Of a stretch of DNA of 64,000 nt, positions 57,339 through 64,000 are shown one piece after another (the stretch's first letter is position 1; every line of letters starts with the position of its first letter). A program made the translations under genes and the position numbers. The notes beneath the pieces were generated by a model. It worked only from the letters and a program-made list of their open reading frames with translations. It was not told where the DNA came from and made no database searches. The DNA comes from Methylomonas methanica. Lineage in GTDB: Bacteria; Pseudomonadota; Gammaproteobacteria; Methylococcales; Methylomonadaceae. The stretch covers positions 1-64,000 of the forward strand of contig NZ_LUUG01000044.1 of NCBI RefSeq assembly GCF_001644035.1, given 5' to 3'.

Positions 57339-58427
57339 TCAACCGCCTCTACCGGGGCAACGGCAAAAACCGTTCAGTTCCACATAGGCATTACCGGCAG
57401 CGGCGCCAGCCACGCTGCACGCGCCTTCCCAGTATGTAGGCCCAACCCAAAGAGTATGCTGAGCGCGCAATTCCTGATCCTGCACCAAAGGCTGCACGGT
57501 AAATTTCTCCCCTCGTACCTCGACTGCCCAGCCGGAGGGATACGTACAGCCGGTGTTGGGACTGGTCCATTCGCCCAGCACGTTTACCGTGAATTCGTGC
57601 GCCGCCAGCGTAACAGTCTGCCCTTGAGCGTCGGTAATCGAGCCGGATTTTTCTACCGACGTGTCGCTACCCTTGAAGTCGAACAGCATGATTTGCCGGT
57701 TGTCTTCCAGTTCGATCGCAAACCATTGCCAGCCTTGCAGTATGGCTTGGTAAAGTTCGCCGTATTGCCGGTCGAACCAGCTGTTGCCGCTGACTTGAAA
57801 AGTCTGCCCGCCGATACTGATAGTACCGGTGGTCGCCATTTTCGGGCGCGAATAATAGTAGGTATAGCCGCCGAAACGGTAAGGATGCGGGTCGCCGCCG
57901 TAATGCAGCGCCGGCGCCTGGCTGGCGTTGAGCTGCAAATCCAGCACATAGTCGCCGACTTGCGCGTGCAAACGATCATGGCCGTCGCCACCAGCCGCCG
58001 TGACTTTATTATCGGCACCGGAAGTCAGATTGAAGCCGTTGGGTGTGCGATTGGGCAGATGAAACTCAACGAACTCTTCGAACGAAAAACGCTGACCATT
58101 CACATCGGTAACCGCCGCCTGCACCAGCTGATCGCGAAAAACCACCCAACTGTCGAACGAGAAAAACACAATTTCAAAGCCAAACCGCCGACCGTCATCG
58201 GTGAATAAATGCCCGGTCCAATACCACCATTGCACTTGCTCGCTAGGTAAAAAGGCATCGTCGGCCGGCAATTCGACCGGACCTATCAAGCCACGGCGCG
58301 GCAGGAACAAACACGCGGCCACGGTTAACACTAATAACAGCCAAGGCAATAACGGCGGCTTCAGCAGGCCGACAATCAGCACAATCCCGGCAATAATCCA
58401 GGGCAATTTTTTCCAAAGCTTACGCAT
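57339..58427 (-). CDS. Lipocalin-like AttH/CrtC-type predicted hydrolase
   Basis: A 362-residue protein with two N-terminal hydrophobic stretches (IIAGIVLIVGLLKPPLLPWL and LLLVLTVAACLFLP) and a double-lipocalin domain: VQWWYWTGHLF, YTYYYSRPKMATTGTI, VSGNSWFDRQYG, GWQWFAIEL, TYWEGACSV. These blocks fit the AttH/CrtC family, which includes carotenoid 1,2-hydratases and secreted hydrolases. Membrane-anchored. No carotenoid genes are nearby, so substrate is unknown. It lies 27 nt after the TonB receptor gene, in the same direction. Confidence 0.82.
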   Translation of the reverse strand: MRKLWKKLPWIIAGIVLIVGLLKPPLLPWLLLVLTVAACLFLPRRGLIGPVELPADDAFLPSEQVQWWYWTGHLFTDDGRRFGFEIVFFSFDSWVVFRDQLVQAAVTDVNGQRFSFEEFVEFHLPNRTPNGFNLTSGADNKVTAAGGDGHDRLHAQVGDYVLDLQLNASQAPALHYGGDPHPYRFGGYTYYYSRPKMATTGTISIGGQTFQVSGNSWFDRQYGELYQAILQGWQWFAIELEDNRQIMLFDFKGSDTSVEKSGSITDAQGQTVTLAAHEFTVNVLGEWTSPNTGCTYPSGWAVEVRGEKFTVQPLVQDQELRAQHTLWVGPTYWEGACSVAGAAAGNAYVELNGFCRCPGRGG

Positions 58428-58454
58428 GGTCGATACTCTTTACGGGTTGAAAAA

Positions 58455-60491
58455 TCAAAAGCGCCAGCTGAGTTTGCCGTAGATCGAGCGCGGCACTTCC
58501 ACAGCACTACTGGGCAAGGACAGCGCGGATGAATCTTTATATTCCGGATGGCTGGGCGAGAACAGATTTTGGGCTATGACGGCGAACTCCACACCGTTAT
58601 AGGGCTCGTAAGCCAGTCTGGCATCAAAGGTGGTGTAGGCCGGCACCGCCTGGCTGGTGGAATGCAAGCGGCCAACGTGGCGCAGTGTAAAGTCGAGCTT
58701 GATTTTTTCCGGCAAATCCATCTGCCAGCGTAAGGAGCCGCGATGGCGTGGGCTCAATCCGGCAATATCCGGATTGAGCGGGTCCTGGGGAATTTCCATT
58801 TTCAGATGGCTGTAATTGCCGCTGAAGCGCATCCAATCCAACACATGCCATTCGCTGGCGATCTCGATGCCGCGCGTGGTGAAATCTTGCTGGGCGTTAC
58901 TCCAGATCAACGACTGGGTGAGCCCTACCAACTCCCCACGGCGGAATAGCACCAAATCGCTGTAATGGTTGCTGAAGGCGGTAATATCGGTGGAGAATTT
59001 TTCGGTCCACTGAGTGCGGTAACCGATTTCGGCGGCGAAGATTTTTTCGGCGCGGAGATTGGGGTTGGGCTGAGCGATGACTTGAATCTGATCGAAAGGC
59101 GCCGGCAAACCGGTTGGCACGCCGCCCAGCCCCACATTGGCCTGGGCTTCGCCGCGCGCCGGTGTCCGCGACGCCCTAGAAACCGAAGCCCATACCGAAT
59201 GCACTTGGTCCGGCGTCCACATTAAACGGGCGTTGGGCTGCACTTGAGTATTACCAAAGTGGCTTTCTTCCAACTTGGTACCCAGCGTCAAGCGCAGGGT
59301 GTTGTCTATCAGCGTGATGTCGTCTTGCACGAAGACGCTGCCGTTGTGATAACCCAAGCTGTTGGGCGTAAAGGCGATGGCCGATGTATTGACGGTCGTG
59401 CTGTGAATAAACCGGTAGCTGGCGCCCCACATCAAGTCGTGGTCGGCATTCGGATGCAAGCGATGCTGAAAATCGATGTCCAGCATATCTTGATTGTCCG
59501 ACAGCGCCGCCGCACTGAAATTGACCCGGTCATAATAGCCTTGCAGCATAAATTCGGAACCGTCGCTGAAATTACCTTCCCAGCGCGCCAGCAGGTTGGC
59601 GCCATCGGCATGCTCGTCGACGTTAAACTCGCGGTTAAACGGCGGCAGTACGGTTTGCGGCACCACGGTGTTGCCTATGGTCTTGCGGTAAACATCGCCT
59701 TGCACCGTGTAGCGGCTGTCGTTGGAGATGCGGTCATCGATACGAAAACCACCCTGCACCGAGCGCCAGTCGTCGTGCAGTCTTTCTCCGGCTGAGTTAA
59801 CAAAGGTGTCGCGTTCAAAGGTTTTGGCATACACCCGGTAACTGCCGTCGTCGCCGATGCGGCCACCATGCCGGTAACCGGCGAAGCCGCGTTCCTGGTT
59901 GCCGCCGCCGGCCACGAACAGATTGCCTTGGGTGTCCTTGGCCTTCTTGGTAATAATATTGATCACGCCGTTTACCGCATTGGCACCCCACATCACCGCA
60001 CCTGGCCCACGGATTACTTCGATACGATCGATGTCTTCCATCAGCGTATCCTGTAAATCCCAAAATACACCTGAAAATAGCGGTGTATAAACGCTGCGAC
60101 CATCCATCAATACCAATAATTTATTGGCGTAACGGCCATTGAAGCCCCGCGCGGTAACCGCCCAGACGCTGGCGTTAATTTGCGCCACCTCAAGGCCGGG
60201 CGCCAGGCGAAGTGCGTCGGGAATACTCGTGGCGCCTGAGCGGCGAATGTCTTCCTGACTAATCACGAACGCCGCCGCGGCGGTATCTGAGACGGTCTGC
60301 GACTTTCTGGAAGCCGACGACACTTCCATTTGCATGAGTTCGTTTATGGAAAAATCTTCGATATCCGGCGCGTTGTCGGCCACCGCGCTCCCGAGAAGAT
60401 TGAGGTTAAGCGCCATACCGAACAGAAACAGGTTTAATCGATTCGTCGCTTGTATTTGATACCGGCCATCAAGCCATATCTTTGCTTTCAT
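58455..60491 (-). CDS. TonB-dependent outer-membrane receptor
   Basis: About 678 residues: signal sequence (LFLFGMALNLNLLGSAVA), plug domain (AAFVISQEDIRRSGATSIPD; LVLMDGRSVYTPLF; IEVIRGPGAVMWGANAVNG; VINIITKKAK) and a beta-barrel that ends PRSIYGKLSWRF, with the terminal Phe. Such receptors import siderophores, cobalamin or other ligands using TonB. It lacks a secretin/TonB short domain. It lies beside YfiR-kinase genes, as in other clusters of this type. The ATG at 60491 is used; a TTG eight codons upstream is possible. Confidence 0.93.
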   Translation of the reverse strand: MKAKIWLDGRYQIQATNRLNLFLFGMALNLNLLGSAVADNAPDIEDFSINELMQMEVSSASRKSQTVSDTAAAAFVISQEDIRRSGATSIPDALRLAPGLEVAQINASVWAVTARGFNGRYANKLLVLMDGRSVYTPLFSGVFWDLQDTLMEDIDRIEVIRGPGAVMWGANAVNGVINIITKKAKDTQGNLFVAGGGNQERGFAGYRHGGRIGDDGSYRVYAKTFERDTFVNSAGERLHDDWRSVQGGFRIDDRISNDSRYTVQGDVYRKTIGNTVVPQTVLPPFNREFNVDEHADGANLLARWEGNFSDGSEFMLQGYYDRVNFSAAALSDNQDMLDIDFQHRLHPNADHDLMWGASYRFIHSTTVNTSAIAFTPNSLGYHNGSVFVQDDITLIDNTLRLTLGTKLEESHFGNTQVQPNARLMWTPDQVHSVWASVSRASRTPARGEAQANVGLGGVPTGLPAPFDQIQVIAQPNPNLRAEKIFAAEIGYRTQWTEKFSTDITAFSNHYSDLVLFRRGELVGLTQSLIWSNAQQDFTTRGIEIASEWHVLDWMRFSGNYSHLKMEIPQDPLNPDIAGLSPRHRGSLRWQMDLPEKIKLDFTLRHVGRLHSTSQAVPAYTTFDARLAYEPYNGVEFAVIAQNLFSPSHPEYKDSSALSLPSSAVEVPRSIYGKLSWRF

Positions 60492-60728
60492 TTTTTTATT
60501 ATTTTGAGATGACAACTATTTTGACGCGGGGCCGTCGGCTATCCATCCAGCGATACCCTCTCCGGCAAGCCGTTTACAAGATAGTCGCTAAATGCCGATA
60601 AGGCGTTCGCAACCCGCCAACATCGAAAAATTCATTGCGTTTTTTGAGGGCTATCACATTTCATACGGCAGAAATGCGCTCCAGCGACAAGAAATCGACT
60701 CGGCAAGCTAAGGCAACACTGATTAAAT

Positions 60729-60797
60729 CGTCATCTCCGCGAAAGCGGAGATCCGGAGCTTTGAATTTTCCGGGTTCCCGTTTTCACCGGAACGACG
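60729..60797. repeat. Palindromic intergenic repeat, family A (second copy)
   Basis: CGTCATCTCCGCGAAAGCGG begins it and GGAACGACG ends it. It has the same two-hairpin layout and similar length as the copy at 14125-14192, including the TTTTCC-GGGTTCCCG centre. Confidence 0.8.
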
Positions 60798-60820
60798 GTG
60801 ATGAATAAATCAGCGCTGCC

Positions 60821-61029
60821 TTAATTCTACTCTGTCAGATTTCGGGTATCACATTGCCAAAGGTCGTCATTCCGGCATGGATTGCCGGAGCCGGCAGACC
60901 GCGAAGCGAATCCAGTGCCATGGATGGTTCGAAGCTCGCCATCCATGGCACTGGATACCCGCTCTTGTGCCCTGTGGGTATCCCGGCGGGTATGACGGAC
61001 TTCCTTCTAATCTGACAAAGTAGAACTAA
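60821..61029. mobile_element. MITE-like element (209 bp, nested inverted repeats)
   Basis: The ends TTAATTCTACTCTGTCAGAT(T) and its inverted copy match at 19 of 21 positions. Inside is CGTCAT...ATGACG at 60865-60997, and in the centre a perfect 17-bp stem, TCCAGTGCCATGGATGG with CCATCCATGGCACTGGA, around an 11-nt loop. It encodes no protein. It lies in the 570-bp gap between modC and the TonB receptor, in which no other gene was seen. Confidence 0.7.
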
Positions 61030-61059
61030 CTGCCAAACCGTAAAAATGAGCGGTAATGC

Positions 61060-62151
61060 TTACCGTACTATGGAAGTACCCTTGATTTGTACGTATACGG
61101 CCATGCCGGGCTGCACACCTAACAACATCGCCGATTTTTGGGTGATATGCGCCAATAAAACTTCGTCGCCCACCGCCAACTGCACGACAGTTTGGCCCTG
61201 CCCCATTTCGCTGAGCGCCAACACCCCTGCCGGTAGAATATTCAAGATGCTGGACGCTTCCGGCGGTTGCAAGGTAATACTGACGTCGCGGGCATAAATT
61301 CTGATTCTCACCGAGCTACCGACCGGCATGTCCATATACGGCAAACTCAAGCTGCCGCCGGCGAATTCGGCATGGCTGAGGTGATATTCGGCTTCGTGGC
61401 TGATCAACTTGCCCTGCCAGACGCTGGCCGCTTGCCGATCCAAAGCCATGGGCCCATCCAGCCGAGTCAGCGTTTCCGCCAGCGGCCCGCAGGCCAGCGC
61501 TTTTCCGGCGGCCATCACCAGCAGGTGGTCTGCCAGTTGATTGACCTCCTGCAAGGAATGCGTGACGTACAGAATCGGTATTTGCAGGTTCTGATGCAAG
61601 CCGGTCAGGTAAGGCAGGATGTCCTGCTTGCGTTGCTCGTCCAGCGAAGCCAGCGGCTCGTCCATCAACAACACATCCGGACTGGCGGCCAAGGCCCTGG
61701 CTATCGCCACGCGTTGCCGCTCGCCGCCGGATAGCCGGGCCGGCAAGCGGTCCAGCAACGGCGCTATCGCCAGCAATTCGATAGCCTGCTCCAAGGAAAA
61801 TACCCGGTCCTTGGCACGCAAGCGCCGCACGGCATAATCCAGATTGCCGCGCACCGATAAATGCGGAAACAGATTGGCTTCTTGAAATACATAGGCCAAA
61901 TTACGCTGATGGGTAGGCAGGAAAAAATCGCTGTCGCTGTCCTGCCAAAGGGTGGCGCCTATTTTCAAAAAGCCCTCTTTTGGCCGCTCCAAACCAGCGA
62001 TACAACGAAGCAACGTGGTCTTACCGGAACCGGAGTGACCGAACAGTACCGTCACACCGCTGGCAGGTAGGTTTAAATCGACATCTAAATCGAATTGGTC
62101 GTAAGCCAGACGCAAGCGGGCCTGAATACTTGGCACTTTGGACATAGTCAT
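61060..62151 (-). CDS. modC: Molybdate ABC transporter ATP-binding protein
   Basis: About 363 residues: Walker [16 protein letters not shown]-loop [14 protein letters not shown], signature [15 protein letters not shown], Walker [13 protein letters not shown], then a C-terminal Mop-type molybdate-binding domain ([20 protein letters not shown]). It powers molybdate uptake with ModB. The ATG at 62151 overlaps the modB stop as ATGA, which settles the start over an upstream frame. Confidence 0.95.
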   Translation of the reverse strand: MTMSKVPSIQARLRLAYDQFDLDVDLNLPASGVTVLFGHSGSGKTTLLRCIAGLERPKEGFLKIGATLWQDSDSDFFLPTHQRNLAYVFQEANLFPHLSVRGNLDYAVRRLRAKDRVFSLEQAIELLAIAPLLDRLPARLSGGERQRVAIARALAASPDVLLMDEPLASLDEQRKQDILPYLTGLHQNLQIPILYVTHSLQEVNQLADHLLVMAAGKALACGPLAETLTRLDGPMALDRQAASVWQGKLISHEAEYHLSHAEFAGGSLSLPYMDMPVGSSVRIRIYARDVSITLQPPEASSILNILPAGVLALSEMGQGQTVVQLAVGDEVLLAHITQKSAMLLGVQPGMAVYVQIKGTSIVR

Positions 62152-62834
62152 TTCAAGGATTGCGTCAGCGTTTGGGTTTGTTGGCTGTTGTAGAGCAGCA
62201 GTAACACCAAAAACGAGAAGATCAGTAAACCGCCGGCCAGCCAATGTGCTTGCCCGTATTCCAGCGCTTCGACATGGTTATAGATTTGTACGGAAACCAC
62301 GCGGGTTTTGTCGGGGATATTGCCGCCAACCATCAATACCACGCCGAATTCACCGACGGTATGGGTAAACCCCAGCACGCCGGCGGTTAAAAATCCCGGC
62401 TTCGCCAACGGCAAGGCCACGCTGAAGAACCGATCCAGCGGTCCGGCGCCCAAGGTCGCGGCGGCTTCCAGAGGCGCCTCACCCACCGCCACGAAGGCAT
62501 TCTGCAAAGGCTGCACCACGAACGGCAGCGAATACAACACCGACGCCACCACCAAACCGCCAAAGCTGAACGGCAAGGTGCCGATACCCAACCACAGGGT
62601 AAATTTCCCGACCACCCCGGCCGGCCCCATCAAGACCAATAAATAAAAACCCAATACCGTCGGCGGCAACACCAAAGGCAACGCCACCACGCTATTGATA
62701 ACACCTTTCCAGCGCGAACGGCTGCGCGCCAGCTTCCAAGCCAGCGGCGTGCCCAACAACAGCAACAGTAAGGTAGCCAGACTGGCGACGCGAAAGGTCA
62801 GAAACAAGGTGTCGAGATCGGCGGCGTTTAGCAT
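62148..62834 (-). CDS. modB: Molybdate ABC transporter permease
   Basis: A 228-residue inner-membrane permease with five or six spans ([20 protein letters not shown]) and the EAA-like loop [20 protein letters not shown]. It forms the transport channel for molybdate, a cofactor of nitrogenase and other enzymes. modA, which normally lies just upstream, is not found before the window ends. Confidence 0.93.
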   Translation of the reverse strand: MLNAADLDTLFLTFRVASLATLLLLLLGTPLAWKLARSRSRWKGVINSVVALPLVLPPTVLGFYLLVLMGPAGVVGKFTLWLGIGTLPFSFGGLVVASVLYSLPFVVQPLQNAFVAVGEAPLEAAATLGAGPLDRFFSVALPLAKPGFLTAGVLGFTHTVGEFGVVLMVGGNIPDKTRVVSVQIYNHVEALEYGQAHWLAGGLLIFSFLVLLLLYNSQQTQTLTQSLK

Positions 62835-63016
62835 GCAAAGCCTGGATTAAGTGACAGGGGAATCGCCGTAAAGCGACACATCTGCGATCTATTTTCGCTA
62901 ATCGGACGACGAGAATGCCAGCGAAATACACGATGGCGCAGAAAAAACCGGAAGATACGAATCGAATCGGCAAGATAGGTGCGAAATTATCCGCACCTAC
63001 ACCGACGGAAAGAGGG

Positions 63017-63334
63017 TTATTTTCCGATAAGCTGCAAACGATTTTCTACCTTGGCCGCCACCAATGAATCGTAATGCCGTTGCAGCATCGAATCGGTTGG
63101 CCGGGGAAACAAGGTTGCTTCAATCTCGCTTTGCAATTGCGTCAAAAAATGCCGTTTGAGGATGGAATCCTCGGGCAGGCCCCTCCCGGAATCACCGGCA
63201 TCACCTGCCTCGGCTTTACTGGCACCGGCGGATTTACTCGACTTTGCATAAGCCGACAACATGCAACCCAAGGGCGCGAACGCACAGGCTGCCACAATCA
63301 ACATAATCAAACCCACCCATAGAACTTCGCTCAT
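63017..63334 (-). CDS. Small membrane-anchored protein with an internal repeat
   Basis: A 105-residue protein with one N-terminal hydrophobic span (VLWVGLIMLIVAACAFAPLG, with a Cys after it) and a Gly/Ala/Ser linker. The rest holds two related segments, DSILKRHFLTQLQSEIEATL and DSMLQRHYDSLVAAKVENRL, joined by FPRPT. The pattern DSxLxRHxxxxxxxxxExxL is a short duplicated helix. No family is recognised. It lies 182 bp upstream of modB on the same strand. Confidence 0.65.
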   Translation of the reverse strand: MSEVLWVGLIMLIVAACAFAPLGCMLSAYAKSSKSAGASKAEAGDAGDSGRGLPEDSILKRHFLTQLQSEIEATLFPRPTDSMLQRHYDSLVAAKVENRLQLIGK

Positions 63335-64000
63335 CTCATCACCTTAATGACATTGCCAAAAAATCGGCGACAGGCTTTGGCACGCGCCTGCCGCCCTCTT
63401 GAAAATCCCAATGGTTTTCAATTGACCCACAGCAATATCAATGCCATGGAAAGCAGCGCCCGCAAGCCCCGGATTACCAGGACTTTCAGGGATGTGTCAC
63501 AGTTTGGGTGTATTATTTCGAGACAGGATTGCGACAACCGCACAACAACCAGGGAAAATTGTTAGTGATTCGACTGCATATTCCACCTCAGGTCAGCCAA
63601 CTGTTACGATGCAAACCAGGCCATCGATTCCGATACGATTACGCCGGGATTGAATGACGGATTTTGGACGAGATGAATTGTGGTAATCGACCCAGAAGAG
63701 TCATTCGACCAAAATTGGCTAATGGCAATATACCAACGATAAGCGGACAGTCGATTACAGTGTACCTTTTAACACCTTCGCTCAACGCTCTATGGGAGTA
63801 TCGGGAAAGTTAGTCTGTATGGGATAGCAAGATTTACACAGCTTTTCAATCAATTCTATTCGCATGCGTGGGAGTGTATATCGGACAAATGCGACAGTAA
63901 AAGTGTCGGATAATTTTACAAATTAGGAAACCCGGCAAGAGACTAGTGACGCACCTGACTCAGGGAAAATAATGGTTCTTCTCTATTGGATCTTCAGTAA
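63335..64000. other. Window end, no supported gene
   Basis: About 665 bp with only short frames. A 31-codon plus-strand frame beginning with GTG at 63565 reads IRLHIPPQVSQLL, but nothing further supports it. The AT-rich end (63780-64000) may be upstream sequence of a gene outside the window. Confidence 0.4.

Noticed and set aside
60516-60720. Cobalamin riboswitch upstream of the TonB receptor
   Set aside because: No B12-box-like block (such as GCCACTG) was seen in the right place.
63565-63660. 31-codon plus-strand frame starting with GTG
   Set aside because: Too short, no family and no neighbours; could be a remnant.

Overview
The window is a chromosomal segment from a Gammaproteobacterium, most plausibly a nitrogen-fixing methanotroph-like member of the Methylococcales. 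This rests on the mreBCD-mrdAB and gatCAB arrangement, a tmRNA whose tag reads ANDENYSVALAA, a VPLPA-CTERM sorting protein, a CysDN pair with a relic kinase tail, and a gene preceded by a NifA/sigma-54-type promoter. No methane-oxidation gene lies here, so the genus is inference. Most of the window is ordinary core genome. The accessory interest is a type I restriction island at about 22.1-32.0 kb.

Layout. At 0.2-0.6 kb there is a decayed IS5-family transposase. At 1.0-10.2 kb on the minus strand lies the cell-shape and peptidoglycan cluster mreB-mreC-mreD-mrdA-mrdB(rodA)-mltB, then an MBOAT acyltransferase with an SGNH-like partner. At 10.3-14.1 kb on the plus strand lies gatCAB, interrupted by a Uma2-type nuclease gene. 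At 14.2-19.4 kb there is one 1720-residue protein joining a DEDD exonuclease, a RecQ helicase and a UvrD-like helicase. At 19.7-21.9 kb there is a chemoreceptor with a separately encoded NIT-like sensor.

The restriction island is transcribed on the minus strand in the order MNT2, HEPN2, hsdM, HEPN1, MNT1-hsdS fusion, hipB, hipA, hsdR. It runs from just downstream of the ssrA (tmRNA) terminator to a strong terminator after hsdR. HEPN toxins with an RX4HXY motif and MNT antitoxins with a GSX10DXD-type motif form known AMPylation-based toxin-antitoxin pairs. Here one MNT antitoxin is fused to the DNA-specificity subunit HsdS, with its HEPN partner encoded between hsdM and hsdS. With a second HEPN-MNT pair and HipBA, the restriction system carries three toxin-antitoxin-like modules. 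This is the best candidate for an undescribed system in the window. GC-rich palindromic repeats of one family have entered both hsdS and hsdM in frame and also form a larger structure behind hsdS.

From 32.1 to 38 kb come ssrA, cbpA-cbpM, an M48 protease, trxC, a GT41 glycosyltransferase without TPRs, and cysD. Between cysD and cysN sit an excalibur-domain protein and a DUF2281-Doc toxin-antitoxin pair. From 41 to 51 kb lie a phosphohexomutase, a WYL regulator, a VOC protein, a HerA-like ATPase, a VPLPA-CTERM protein, a redoxin, YajQ, a lipoprotein, and a BNR-repeat protein paired with a MoaD/ThiS-like protein. A SIR2-like gene at 51.4 kb has a NifA/sigma-54 promoter. At 52.3-57 kb a YfiR, hybrid histidine kinase and response-regulator diguanylate cyclase form an operon. 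A lipocalin-like AttH/CrtC protein, a TonB-dependent receptor, modBC without modA, and a small membrane protein end the window. Dispersed palindromic repeats and a 209-bp MITE-like element lie in the intergenic gaps.
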